64,000 nt of DNA from Amblyomma americanum (GCF_052857255.1 NW_027526655.1:114707-178706), one strand, 5' to 3'. Shown: positions 23,416-36,083, numbered from the stretch's first letter. Notes: a model not told the origin generated them from the letters alone. Numbers and translations are program-made.

Positions 23416-26400
23416 AAAGCATGTATTCTTGCTTAATACAGCGAAACAAGCTGTTTTAGACCGAAACGAGTTAAATCACAACACATCGGTTTTACAAGTG
23501 TTCCTCTGAACGCGTCAAAACTTTTTCTCCTTTAACTGCGCGAAAAGCATGTATTCGTGCTTAATACAGCGAAACAAGCTGTTTTAGACCGAGACGAGCT
23601 AAATCGCAACACATCGGTTTTACAAGTGTTCCTCTGATACGCGTCAAAACTTTTTTCTCTTATAACTGCGCGAAAAGCATGTATTCGTGCTTAGTTCAAC
23701 GAAACAAGCTGTTTTAGACCGAAACGAGGTAAATCTGAGCACATCGGTTTCACAAGTGTCCCTGTGACACGCGTCAAAACTTTTTCTCTTATAACTGCGC
23801 GAAAATCACGTATTCTTGCTTAATACAGCGAAACAAGCTGTTTTAGACCAAAACGAGCTAAATCACAACACATCGGTTTTACAAGTGTCCCGGTGACACG
23901 CGTCAAAACTTTTTCTCTTATAACTGCGCGAAAAGCATGTATTCTTGCTTAATACAGCGAAACAAGCTGTTTTAGACCGAAACGAGCTAAATAACAACAC
24001 ATCGGTTTTACAAGTGTTATTCTGATACGCGTCAAAACTTTTTCTCTTATAACTGCGCGAAAAGCATGTATTCTTGCTTAATACAACGAAACAAGCTGTT
24101 TTAGACCGAAACGAGCTAAATCACAACACATCGGTTTTACAAGTGTCCCTGTGACACGCTTCAAAACTTTTTCTCTTATAACTGCGCGAAAAGCATGTAT
24201 TCTTGCTTAATACAACGAAACAAGCTGTTTTAGACCGAAACGAGCTAAATCGCAACACATCGGTTTTACAAGTGTTCCTCTGACACACGTCAAAACTTTT
24301 TTCTCTTATAACTGCGCGAAAAGCATGTATTCGTGCTTAATACAACGAAACAAGTTGTTTTACACCGAAACGAGCTAAATTTGAACACATCGGTTTTACA
24401 AGTGTCCCTGTGACACGCGTCAAAACTTTTTCTCTTATAACTGCGCGAAAAGCATGTATTCTTGCTTAATACAGCGAAACAAGTTGTTTTAGACCGAAAC
24501 GAGCTAAATCACAACACATCGGTTTTACAAGTGTTCCTCTGATACGCGTCAAAACTTTTTCTCTTATAACTGCGCGAAAAGCATGTATTCTTGCTTAATA
24601 CAAAGAAACAAGCTGTTTTAGACCGAAACGAGCTAAATCGCAACACATCGGTTTTACAAGTGTTCCTCTGATACGCGTCAAAACTTTTTTCTCTTATAAC
24701 TGCGCGAAAAGCATGTATTCGTGCTTAGTTCAACGAAACAAGCTGGTTTAGACCGAAACGAGGTAAATCTGAGCACATCTGTTTCACAAGTGTCCCTGTG
24801 ACACGCGTCAAAACTTTTTTTCTTATAACTGCGCGAAAAGCATGTATTCTTGCTTAATACAACGAAACAAGCTGTTTTAGACCGAAACGAGCTAAATGAC
24901 AACACATCGGTTTTACAAGTGTCCCTGTGACAGGCGTCAAAACTTTTTCTCTTATAACTGCGCGAAAAGCATGTATTCGTGCTTAGTCTAACGAAACAAG
25001 CTGTTTTAGACCGAAACGGGGTAAATCTGAACACATCGGTTTTACAAGTGTCCCTGTGACAAGCGTCAAAACTTTTTCTCTTATACCTGCGCGAAAAGCA
25101 TGTATTCTTGCTTAATACAGCGAAACAAGCTGTTTTAGACCGAAACGAGCTAAATCACAACACATCGGTTTTACAAGTGTTATTCTGATACGCGTCAAAA
25201 CTTTTTCTCTTATAACTGCGCGAAAAGCATGTATTCTTGCTTAATACAACGAAACAAGCTGTTTTAGACCGAAACGAGCTAAATCACAACACATCGGTTT
25301 TACAAGTGTCCCTGTGACACGCGTCAAAACTTTTTCTCTTATAACTGCACGAAAAGCATGTATTCTTGCTTAATACAACGAAACAAGCTGTTTTACACCA
25401 AAACGAGCTAGATCTGAACACATCGGTTTTACAAGTGTCCCTGTGACACGCTTCAAAACTTTTTCTCTTATACCTGCGCGAAAAGCATGTATTCGTGCTT
25501 AATACAGCGAAACATGCTGTTTTAGACCGAAACGAGCTAAATCTGAACACATCGGTTTTACTAGTGTCCCTGTGACACGCGTCACAACCTTTTCTCTTAT
25601 AACTGCGCAAAAAGCATGTATTCTTGCTTAATACAGCGAAACAAGCTGTTTTAGACCGAAACGAGTTAAATCACAACACATCGGTTATACAAGTGTTCCT
25701 CTGAACGCGTCAAAACTTTTCTCCTATAAATGCGCGAAAAGCATGTATTCGTGCTTAATACAGCGAAACAAGCTGTTTTAGACCGAAACGAGCTAAATCG
25801 CAACACATCGGTTTTACAAGTGTTCCTCTGATACGCGTCAAAACTTTTTTCTCTTATAACTGCGCGAAAAGCATGTATTCGTGCTTAGTTCAACGAAACA
25901 AGCTGTTTTAGACCGAAACGAGGTAAATCTGAGCACATCGGTTTCACAAGTGTCCCTGTGACACGCGTCAAAACTTTTTCTCTTATAACTGCGCGAAAAT
26001 CACGTATTCTTGCTTAATACAGCGAAACAAGCTGTTTTAGACCGAAACGAGCTAAATCACAACACATCGGTTTTACAAGTGTCCCTGTGACACGCGTCAA
26101 AACTTTTTCTCTTATAACTGCGCGAAAAGCATGTATTCTTGCTTGATACAGCGAAACAAGCTGTTTTAGACCGAAACGAGCTAAATCACAACACATCGGT
26201 TTTACAAGTGTTCCTCTGATACGCGTCAAAACTTTTTCTCTTATAACTGCGCGAAAAGCATGTATTCTTGCTTAATACAACGAAACAAGCTGTTTTAGAC
26301 CGAAACGAGCTAAATCACAACACATCGGTTTTACAAGTGTTCCTCTGATACGCGTCTAAACTTTTTCTCTTATGACTGCGCAAAAATCATGTATTCGTGC

Positions 26401-28635
26401 TTAATACAACGAAACAAGCTGTTTTAGACCGAAACAAGGTAAATCACAACACATCGGTTTTACAAGTGTTCCTCTGATACGCGTCAAAACTTTTTCTCCT
26501 ATAACTGCGCGAAAAGCATGTATTCGTGCTTAATACAGCGAAACAAGCTGTTTTAGACCGAAACGAGCTAAATCGCAACACATCGGTTTTACAAGTGTTC
26601 CTCTGATACGCGTCAAAACTTTTTTCTCTTATAACTGCGCGAAAAGCATGTATTCGTGCTTAGTTCAACGAAACAAGCTGTTTTAGACCGAAACGAGGTA
26701 AATCTGAGCACATCGGTTTCACAAGTGTCCCTGTGACACGCGTCAAAACTTTTTCTCTTATAACTGCGCGAAAAGCACGAATTCTTGCTTAATACAGCGA
26801 AACAAGCTGTTTTAGACCGAAACGAGCTAAATCACAACACATCGGTTTTACAAGTGTCCCTGTGACACTCGTCAAAACTTTTTCTCTTATAACTGCGCGA
26901 AAAGCATGTATTCTTGCTTAATACAGCGAAACAAGCTGTTTTAGACCGAAACGAGCTAAATCGCAACACATCGGTTTTACAAGTGTTATTCTGATACGCG
27001 TCAAAACTTTTTCTCCTATAACTGCGCGAAAAGCATGTATTCTTGCTTAATACAACGAAACAAGCTGTTTTAGACCGAAACGAGCTAAATCACAACACAT
27101 CGGTATTACAAGTGTCCCTGTGACACGCGTCAAAACTTTTTCTCTTATAACTGCGCGAAAAGCATGTATTCGTGCTTAGTTCAACGAAACAAGCTGTTTT
27201 AGACCGAAACGAGGTAAATCTGAGCACATCTGTTTCACAAGTGTCCCTGTGACACGCGTCAAAACATTTTGTCTTATAACTGCGCGAAAAGCATGTATTC
27301 TTGCTTACTACAGCGAAACAAGCTGTTTTAGACCGAAACGAGCTAAATCACAACACATCGGTTTTACAAGTGTTCCTCTGATACGCGTCAAAACTTTTTT
27401 TCTTATAACTGCGCGAAAAGCATGTATTCTTGCTTAATACAACGAAACAAGCTGTTTTAGACCGAAACGAGCTAAATCACAACACATCGGTTTTACAAGT
27501 GTTCCTCTGATACGCGTCAAAACTTTTTTTCTTATAACTGCGCGAAAAGCATGTATTCTTGCTTAATACAACGAAACAAGCTGTTTTAGACCGAAACGAG
27601 CTAAATCACAACACATCGGTTTTACAAGTGTTCCTCTGATACGCGTCTAAACTTTTTCTCTTATAACTGCGCGAAAAGCATGTATTCGTGCTTAATACAA
27701 CGAAACAAGCTGTTTTAGACCGAAACGAGGTAAATCACAACACATCGGTTTTACAAGTGTTCCTCTGATACGCGTCAAAACTTTTTCTCTTATAACTGCG
27801 CGAAAAGCAAGTATTCTTGCTTAATACAAAGAAACAAGCTGTTTTAGACCGAAACGAGCTAAATCGCAACACATCGGTTTTACAAGTGCTCCTCTGATAC
27901 GCGTCAAAACTTTTTTTTCTTGTAACTGCGCGAAAAGCATGTATTCGTGCTTAGTTCAAAGAAACAAGCTGTTTTAGACCGAAACGAGGTAAATCTGAGC
28001 ACATCTGTTTCACAAGTGTCCCTGTGACACGCGTCAAAACTTTTTGTCTTATAACTGCGCGAAAAGCATGTATTCTTGCTTACTACAGCGAAACAAGCTG
28101 TTTTAGACCGAAACGAGCTAAATCACAACACATCGGTTTTACAAGTGTTCCTCTGATACGCGTCAAAACTTTTTTTCTTATAACTGCGCGAAAAGCATGT
28201 ATTCTTGCTTAATACAGCGAAACAAGCTGTTTTAGACCGAAACGAGCTAAATCACAACACATCGGTTTTACAAGTGTCCCTGTGACACGCGTCAAAACTT
28301 TTTCTCTTATAACTGCGCGAAAAGAATGTATTCTTGCTTAATACAGCGAAACAAGCTGTTTTAGACCGAAACGAGCTAAATCACAACACATCGGTTTTAC
28401 AAGTGTTATTCTGATACGCGTCAAAACTTTTTCTCTTATAACTGCGCGAAAAGCATGTATTCTTGCTTAATACAACGAAACAAGCTGTTTTAGACCGAAA
28501 CGAGCTAAATCACAACACATCGGTTTTACAAGTGTCCCTGTGACACGCGTCAAAACTTTTTCTCTTATAACTGCGCGAAAAGCATGTATTCTTGCTTAAT
28601 ACAACGAAACAAGCTGTTTTAGACCCAAACGAGCT

Positions 28636-30832
28636 AAATCGCAACACATCGGTTTTACAAGTATTCCTCTGACACGCGTCAAAACTTTTTTCTCTTATAA
28701 CTGCGCGAAAAGCATGTATTCGTGCTTAATACAACGAAACAAGTTGTTTTAGACCGAAACAAGCTAAATTTGAACACATCGGTTTTACAAGTGTCCCTGT
28801 GACACGCGTCAAAACATTTTCTCTTATAACTGCGCGAAAAGCATGTATTCTTGCTTAATACAGCGAAACAAGTTGTTTTAGACCGAAACGATCTAAATCA
28901 CAACACATCGGTTTTACAAGTGTTCCTCTGATACGCGTCAAAACTTTTTCTCTTATAACTGCGCGAAAAGCATGTATTCTTGCTTAATACAAAGAAACAA
29001 GCTGTTTAAGACCGAAACGAGCTAAATCGCAACACATCGGTTTTACAAGTGTTCCTCTGATACGCGTCAAAACTTTTTTCTCTTATAACTGCGCGAAAAG
29101 CATGTATTCGTGCTTAGTTCAACGAAACAAGCTGTTTTAGACCGAAACGAGGTAAATCTGAGCACATCTGTTTCACAAGTGTCCCTGTGACACGCGTCAA
29201 AACTTTTTGTCTTATAACTGCGCGAAAAGCATGTATTCTTGCTTACTACAGCGAAACAAGCTGTTTTAGACCGAAACGAGCTAAATCACAACACATCGGT
29301 TTTACAAGTGTTCCTCTGATACGCGTCAAAACTTTTTTTCTTATAACTGCGCGAAAAGCATGTATTCTTGCTTAATACAACGAAACAAGCTGTTTTAGAC
29401 CGAAACGAGCTAAATCACAACACATCGGTTTTACAAGTGTTCCTCTGATAGGCGTCAAAACTTTTTTTCTTATAACTGAGCGAAAAGCATGTATTCGTGC
29501 CTAATACAACGAAACAAGCTGTTTTACACCAAAACGAGCTAGATCTGAACACATCGGTTTTACAAGTGTCCCTGTGACACGCGTCAAAACTTTTTCTCTT
29601 GTAACTGCGCGAAAAGCACGTATTCTTGCTTAATACAGCGAAACAAGCTGTTTTAGACAGAAACGAGCTAAATCTGAACGCATCGGTTTTACAAGTGTCC
29701 CTGTGACACGCGTCAAAACTTTTTCTCTTATACCTGCGCGAAAAGCATGTATTCGTGCTTAATACAGCGAAACTTGCTGTTTTAGACCGAAACGAGCTAA
29801 ATCTGAACGCATCGGTTTTACTTGTGTCCCTGTGACACGCGTCACAACCTTTTCTCTTATAACTGCGCGAAAAGCATGTATTCTTGCTTAATACAGCGAA
29901 ACAAGCTGTTTTAGACCGAAACGAGCTAAATCTGAACACATCGGTTTTACTAGTGTCCCTGTGACACGCGTCACAACCTTTTCTCTTTTAACTGCGCGAA
30001 AAGCATGTATTCTTGCTTAATACAGCGAAACAAGCTGTTTTAGACCGAAACGAGTTAAATCACAACACATCGGTTTTACAAGTGTTCCTCTTATACGCGT
30101 CAAAACTTTTTCTCCTATAACTGCGCGAAAAGCATGTATTCGTGCTTAATACAGCGAAACAAGCTGTTTTAGACTGAAACGAGCTAAATCGCAACACATC
30201 GGTTTTACAAGTGTTCCTCTGATAGGCGTCAAAACTTTTTTCTCTTATAACTGCGCGAAAAGCATGTATTCGTGCTTAGTTCAACGAAACAAGCTGTTTT
30301 AGACCGAAACGAGGTAAATCTGAACACATCGGTTTCACAAGTGTCCCTGTGACACGCGTCAAAACTATTTCTCTTATAACTGCGCGAAAAGCACGTATTC
30401 TTGCTTAATACAGCGAAACAAGCTGTTTTAGACCGAAACGAGCTAAATCACAACACATCGGTTTTACAAGTGTCCCTGTGACACGCGTCAAAACTTTTTC
30501 TCTTATAACTGCGCGAAAAGCATGTATTCTTGCTTAATACAGCGAAACAAGCTGTTTTAGACCGAAACGAGCTAAATCACAACACATCGGTTTTACAAGT
30601 GTTATTCTGATACGCGTCAAAACTTTTTCTCTTATAACTGCGCGAAAAGCATGTATTCTTGCTTAATACAACGAAACAAGCTGTTTTAGACCGAAACGAG
30701 CTAAATCACAACACATCGGTTTTACAAGTGTTCCTCTGACACGCGTCAAAACTTTTTTCTCTTATAACTGCGCGAAAAGCATGTATTCGTGCTTAGTTCA
30801 ACGAAACAAGCTGTTTTAGACCGAAACGAGGT
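28636..30832. repeat. 17-monomer tandem duplication, copy 1
   Basis: 2197 bp repeated directly at 30833-33030. Shared private markers include ACAAGTATTCCTCTGA (28657 and 30854), GAAACAAGCTAAATTTG, GAAACGATCTAAATC, GCTGTTTAAGACC, and the TAACTGAGCG / GTGCCTAATACAACG monomer near 29475-29505. Confidence 0.85.
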
Positions 30833-33030
30833 AAATCGCAACACATCGGTTTTACAAGTATTCCTCTGAGACGCGTCAAAACTTTTTTCTCTTATAACTG
30901 CGCGAAAAGCATGTATTCGTGCTTAATACAACGAAACAAGTTGTTTTAGACCGAAACAAGCTAAATTTGAACACATCGGTTTTACAAGTGTCCCTGTGAC
31001 ACGCGTCAAAACATTTTCTCTTATAACTGCGCGAAAAGCATGTATTCTTGCTTAATACAGCGAAACAAGTTGTTTTAGACCGAAACGATCTAAATCACAA
31101 CACATCGGTTTTACAAGTGTTCCTCTGATACGCGTCAAAACTTTTTCTCTTATAACTGCGCGAAAAGCATGTATTCTTGCTTAATACAAAGAAACAAGCT
31201 GTTTAAGACCGAAACGAGCTAAATCGCAACACATCGGTTTTACAAGTGTTCCTCTGATACGCGTCAAAACTTTTTTCTCTTATAACTGCGCGAAAAGCAT
31301 GTATTCGTGCTTAGTTCAACGAAACAAGCTGTTTTAGACCGAAACGAGGTAAATCTGAGCACATCTGTTTCACAAGTGTCCCTGTGACACGCGTCAAAAC
31401 TTTTTGTCTTATAACTGCGCGAAAAGCATGTATTCTTGCTTACTACAGCGAAACAAGCTGTTTTAGACCGAAACGAGCTAAATCACAACACATCGGTTTT
31501 ACAAGTGTTCCTCTGATACGCGTCAAAACTTTTTTTCTTATAACTGCGCGAAAAGCATGTATTCTTGCTTAATACAACGAAACAAGCTGTTTTAGACCGA
31601 AACGAGCTAAATCACAACACATCGGTTTTACAAGTGTTCCTCTGATAGGCGTCAAAACTTTTTTTCTTATAACTGAGCGAAAAGCATGTATTCGTGCCTA
31701 ATACAACGAAACAAGCTGTTTTACACCAAAACGAGCTAGATCTGAACACATCGGTTTTACAAGTGTCCCTGTGACACGCGTCAAAACTTTTTCTCTTGTA
31801 ACTGCGCGAAAAGCACGTATTCTTGCTTAATACAGCGAAACAAGCTGTTTTAGACAGAAACGAGCTAAATCTGAACGCATCGGTTTTACAAGTGTCCCTG
31901 TGACACGCGTCAAAACTTTTTCTCTTATACCTGCGCCAAAAGCATGTATTCGTGCTTAATACAGCGAAACTTGCTGTTTTAGACCGAAACGAGCTAAATC
32001 TGAACGCATCGGTTTTACTAGTGTCCCTGTGACACGCGTCACAACCTTTTCTCTTATAACTGCGCGAAAAGCATGTATTCTTGCTTAATACAGCGAAACA
32101 AGCTGTTTTAGACCGAAACGAGCTAAATCTGAACACATCGGTTTTACTAGTGTCCCTGTGACACGCGTCACAACCTTTTCTCTTTTAACTGCGCGAAAAG
32201 CATGTATTCTTGCTTAATACAGCGAAACAAGCTGTTTTAGACCGAAACGAGTTAAATCACAACACATCGGTTTTACAAGTGTTCCTCTTATACGCGTCAA
32301 AACTTTTTCTCCTATAACTGCGCGAAAAGCATGTATTCGTGCTTAATACAGCGAAACAAGCTGTTTTAGACTGAAACGAGCTAAATCGCAACACATCGGT
32401 TTTACAAGTGTTCCTCTGATAGGCGTCAAAACTTTTTTCTCTTATAACTGCGCGAAAAGCATGTATTCGTGCTTAGTTCAACGAAACAAGCTGTTTTAGA
32501 CCGAAACGAGGTAAATCTGAACACATCGGTTTCACAAGTGTCCCTGTGACACGCGTCAAAACTATTTCTCTTATAACTGCGCGAAAAGCACGTATTCTTG
32601 CTTAATACAGCGAAACAAGCTGTTTTAGACCGAAACGAGCTAAATCACAACACATCGGTTTTACAAGTGTCCCTGTGACACGCGTCAAAACTTTTTCTCT
32701 TATAACTGCGCGAAAAGCATGTATTCTTGCTTAATACAGCGAAACAAGCTGTTTTAGACCGAAACGAGCTAAATCACAACACATCGGTTTTACAAGTGTT
32801 ATTCTGATACGCGTCAAAACTTTTTCTCTTATAACTGCGCGAAAAGCATGTATTCTTGCTTAATACAACGAAACAAGCTGTTTTAGACCGAAACGAGCTA
32901 AATCACAACACATCGGTTTTACAAGTGTTCCTCTGACACGCGTCAAAACTTTTTTCTCTTATAACTGCGCGAAAAGCATGTATTCGTGCTTAGTTCAACG
33001 AAACAAGCTGTTTTAGACCGAAACGAGGTA
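30833..33030. repeat. 17-monomer tandem duplication, copy 2
   Basis: Near-identical to 28636-30832 at a constant offset of 2197. Visible differences are few: CTGAGACGCG near 30866 where copy 1 has CTGACACGCG, GCGCCAAAAGC near 31933 for GCGCGAAAAGC, and TTTTACTAGTG near 32016 for TTTTACTTGTG. Such low divergence implies a recent event. The entry junction is visible: GAGGTAAAT is followed by CGCAAC near 30832. Confidence 0.85.
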
Positions 33031-35193
33031 AATCTGAACACATCGGTTTTACAAGTGTCCCTGTGACACGCGTCAAAACTTTTTCTCTTATAACTGCGCG
33101 AAAAGCATGTATTCTTGCTTAATACAGCGAAACAAGCTGTTTTAGACCGAAACGAGCTAAATCTCAACACATCGGTTTTACAAGTGTTCCTCTGATACGC
33201 GTCAAAACTTTTTCTCTTATAACTGCGCGAAAAGCATGTATTCTTGCTTAATACAGCGAAACAAGCTGTTTTAGACCGAAACGAGCTAAATCTGAACACA
33301 TCGGTTTTACTAGTGTCCCTGTGACACGCGTCACAACCTTTTCTCTTATAACTGCGCGAAAAGCATGTATTCTTGCTTAATACAGCGAAACAAGCTGTTT
33401 TAGACCGAAACGAGTTAAATCACAACACATCGGTTTTACAAGTGTTCCTCTGATACGCGTCAAAGCTTTTTCACCTATACCTGCTCGAAAAGCATGTATT
33501 CGTGCTTAATAGAGCGAAACAAACTGTTTTAGACCGAAACGAGCTAAATCGCAACACATCGGTTTTACAAGTGTTCCTCTGATACGCGTCAAAACTTTTT
33601 TCTCTTATAACTGCGCGAAAAGCATGTATTCTTGCTTAATACAGCGAAACAAGCTGTTTTAGACCGAAACGAGCTAAATCACAACACATCGGTTTTACAA
33701 GTGTTATTCTGATACGCGTCAAAACTTTTTCTCTTATAACTGCGCGAAAAGCATGTATTCTTGCTTAATACAACGAAACAAGCTGTTTTAGACCGAAACG
33801 AGTTAAATCACAACACATCGGTTTTACAAGTGTTCCTCTTATACGCGTCAAAACTTTTTCTCCTATAACTGCGCGAAAAGCATGTATTCGTGCTCAATAC
33901 AGCGAAACAAGCTGTTTTAGACTGAAACGAGCTAAATCGCAACACATCGGTTTTACAAGTGTTCCTCTGATACGCGTCAAAACTTTTTTCTCTTATAACT
34001 GCGCGAAAAGCATGTATTCGTGCTTAGTTCAACGAAACAAGCTGTTTTAGACCGAAACGAGGTAAATCTGAGCACATCGGTTTCACGTGTCCCTGTGACA
34101 CGCGTCAAAACTATTTCTCTTATAACTGCGCGAAAAGCACGTATTCTTGCTTAATACAGCGAAACAAGCTGTTTTAGACCGAAACGAGCTAAATCACAAC
34201 ACATCGGTTTTACAAGTGTCCCTGTGACACGCGTCAAAACTTTTTCTCTTATAACTGCGCGAAAAGCATGTATTCTTGCTTAATACAGCGAAACAAGCTG
34301 TTTTAGACCGAAACGAGCTAAATCACAACACATCGGTTTTACAAGTGTTATTCTGATACGCGTCAAAACTTTCTCTTATAACTGCGCGAAAAGCATGTAT
34401 TCTTGCTTAATACAACGAAACAAGCTGTTTTAGACCGAAACGAGCTAAATCACAACACATCGGTTTTACAAGTGTGTCTGTGACACGCGTCAAAACTTTT
34501 TCTCTTATAACTGCGCGAAAAGCATGTATTCTTGCTTAATACAACGAAACAAGCTGTTTTAGACCGAAACGAGCTAAATCGCAACACATCGGTTTTACAA
34601 GTGTTCCTCTGACACGCGTCAAAACTTTTTTCTCTTATAACTGCGCGAAAAGCATGTATTCGTGCTTAGTTCAACGAAACAAGCTGTTTTAGACCGAAAC
34701 GAGGTAAATCTGAACACATCGGTTTTACAAGTGTCCCTGTGACACGCGTCAAAACTTTTTCTCTTATAACTGCGCGAAAAGCATGTATTCTTGCTTAATA
34801 CAGCGAAAAAAGTTGTTTTAGACCGAAACGAGCTAAATCACAACACATCGGTTTTACAAGTGTTCCTCTGATACGCGTCAAAACTTTTTTTCTTATAACT
34901 GCGCGAAAAGCATGTATTCTTGCTTAATACAACGAAACAAGCTGTTTTAGACCGAAACGAGATAAATCACAACACATCGGTTTTACAAGTGTTCCTCTGA
35001 TAGGCGTCAAAACTTTTTTTCTTATAACTGAGCGAAAAGCATGTATTCGTGCTTAATACAACGAAACAAGCTGTTTTACACCAAAACGAGCTAGATCTGA
35101 ACACATCGGTTTTACAAGTGTCCCTGTGACACGCGTCAAAACTTTTTCTCTTGTAACTGCGCGAAAAGCACGTATTCTTGCTTAAACAGCGAA
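33031..35193. repeat. Satellite mosaic upstream of the LINE fragment
   Basis: Satellite monomers only. 33473-33500 is the leftmost example of the TCACCTAT...CTGCTCG monomer that marks the right part of the window. A 3-bp deletion (TTTCACGTGTCC) lies near 34081. 34851-35193 matches 31496-31838 at an offset of 3355 and forms the left flank of the LINE insertion; it has a 1-bp deletion (TTAAACAGCG for TTAATACAGCG) just before the junction. Confidence 0.8.
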
Positions 35194-35194
35194 T

Positions 35195-35839
35195 TTAACT
35201 TATCCTTACTCTTTATTTTCTGAGGACCTATTGCAAGTTGAATCTTATCGTTACCTTGGCATCACAATCAATAGCAAATTAACTTGGGTTGATCATATTA
35301 CAAAAATCACGGCCGACGCTTCACGTACACTTGGTTTTATTAGAAGATCACTTCCCTCTTCCCCCGCTAACATACGTAAACTGGCATATGAAACTTTTGT
35401 CCGCAGTAGGCTGGAGTATGCATCCGCGATCTGGAGTCCTCATCAGTCCTACCTAATTAACATGCTCGAAGCCGTCCAGAACCGTGCAGCACGCTTCATA
35501 TCGTCAACATACGACTTTCATTCCAGCGTAAGTTCCATTAAATCATCACTTGACCTCACTTCCTTAGCTCTCAGACGAAAAGTTGCGCGCCTTTGCTTGT
35601 TCCATAAGTTATACTTCAATTTCCCCCATCTCCGTGGTTCCCTCATATCTCCTCCCTTTCGTACATCGCGCCGCCTTTTTAATTCAAATAGCGTCCAACG
35701 ACTTCATGGCTCCACCAATGCTTTCAACAAGTCCTTCTTTCCGACCGCAATTGAAGAATGGAACCTTCTGCCCGACTCACTAAAAAATGTGCACGATGCG
35801 ACAAGGTTTAAGGCGATGTTGTTAGATCACCTGGGTTGA
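35195..35839 (+). pseudogene. Reverse transcriptase C-terminal remnant (LINE ORF2)
   Basis: An open frame of 214 codons runs from the insertion edge to TGA at 35837-35839, with no internal stop or frameshift. There is no methionine start, so it is a truncation, not a small gene. Motifs typical of the end of CR1/L2/Jockey-group reverse transcriptases are visible: YLGI at 35252-35263 (the motif that follows the palm), a thumb-like stretch with RRSLP, VRSRLEYASAIW near 35399-35434, the VQNRAARFI stretch near 35474, and WNLLP at 35759-35773 close to the end. The catalytic FADD-type motif would lie upstream and is absent, so the remnant cannot act as a polymerase. The clean frame suggests a fairly recent insertion. 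Confidence 0.85.
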
Positions 35840-36061
35840 CATTTTTTTTTTTCCTAACTTCTCGCCGACGTGTGTGGTGCTTGTGGCCTAAAGGCATTTT
35901 TTACATGCACCGTTCTAACTATTCGCGTTCCTTGCTTCTCTTTATGTTCCTATATTGCATTGTTATATTTTTGTGACCTTTGTTTTTGTTTTTCCACATC
36001 AACCTTGTATACGCTCCCCCCTTATGTAATACCCCGACAGGGGCCTTAAAAGGAACAATAA
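35840..36061 (+). other. 3' untranslated region of the LINE fragment
   Basis: Non-coding, T-rich sequence between the reverse transcriptase stop and the ATG tail, beginning with a long T run near 35844. It contains the CCCC/GGGG hairpin and polyadenylation signal listed separately. LINE 3' ends of this sort are recognised by the element's own reverse transcriptase. Confidence 0.75.
36032..36043 (+). other. LINE 3' hairpin CCCC-GACA-GGGG
   Basis: A perfect 4-bp GC stem with loop GACA, about 20 bases before the simple-repeat tail. CR1/L2-group elements commonly have a short 3' hairpin next to a microsatellite tail that guides template recognition. The role here is inferred from position. Confidence 0.6.
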
Positions 36062-36062
36062 A
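36057..36062 (+). promoter_or_regulatory. Polyadenylation signal AATAAA
   Basis: Canonical AATAAA directly joined to the ATG tail. It may have ended the parent LINE transcript. It now sits inside the satellite and could terminate a plus-strand satellite transcript. Confidence 0.55.
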
Positions 36063-36082
36063 TGATGATGATGATGATGATG
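36062..36082 (+). repeat. (ATG)7 tail of the LINE fragment
   Basis: Seven perfect ATG units that end the insertion. The satellite resumes directly after at AACAAGCTG. The tail type marks the 3' end and therefore the plus orientation. Confidence 0.9.
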
Positions 36083-36083
36083 A

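Larger units (their letters stand above)
23407..35193. repeat. 129-bp satellite array, middle segment
   Basis: Same monomer and orientation as the left segment. 23407 to about 24590 continues the paralogy with about 6027-7210 at an offset of 17380. 24678-25610 again resembles the 5.2-6.0 kb and 12.2-13.0 kb segments. From about 26 kb the monomer repertoire shifts: CTCTTATACGCG, GATAGGCGTC and TAACTGAGCG forms appear, and the TTGAAC forms become rare. No gene is present. Confidence 0.95.
35194..36083 (+). mobile_element. 5'-truncated CR1/L2-like LINE fragment
   Basis: Non-satellite insertion of about 890 bp. Comparison with the uninterrupted paralogue (31731-32190) gives offsets of 3355 on the left and 4244 on the right, a net gain of 889 bp, which agrees with the visible insert plus a 1-bp flank deletion. 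It holds the end of a reverse transcriptase ORF, a ~220-bp 3' untranslated region with a hairpin and AATAAA, and an (ATG)7 tail. The upstream endonuclease and catalytic reverse transcriptase core are missing. There is no clear target duplication: only GAA is common to the two edges. The clade call rests on the C-terminal motifs and tail type. Confidence 0.85.

Noticed and set aside
29415..29939. Minus-strand frames such as 29415-29939, 31612-32136 and 4165-4563 as repeat-protein genes
   Set aside because: They are satellite monomers read in a frame that stays open only because 129 is divisible by 3. The common monomer has an in-frame TGA, T-run length changes shift the frame, and other frames are open too. 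No promoter, start context or splice structure is visible.
35583..35783. A second plus-strand frame inside the LINE remnant
   Set aside because: It overlaps the reverse transcriptase frame in another phase and has no recognisable motif; a shadow.
35194..36083. Retroviral or viral origin of the reverse transcriptase fragment
   Set aside because: The YLGI, LEYASAIW and WNLLP motifs, the 3' simple-repeat tail and the lack of long terminal repeats or integrase fit a non-LTR retrotransposon.
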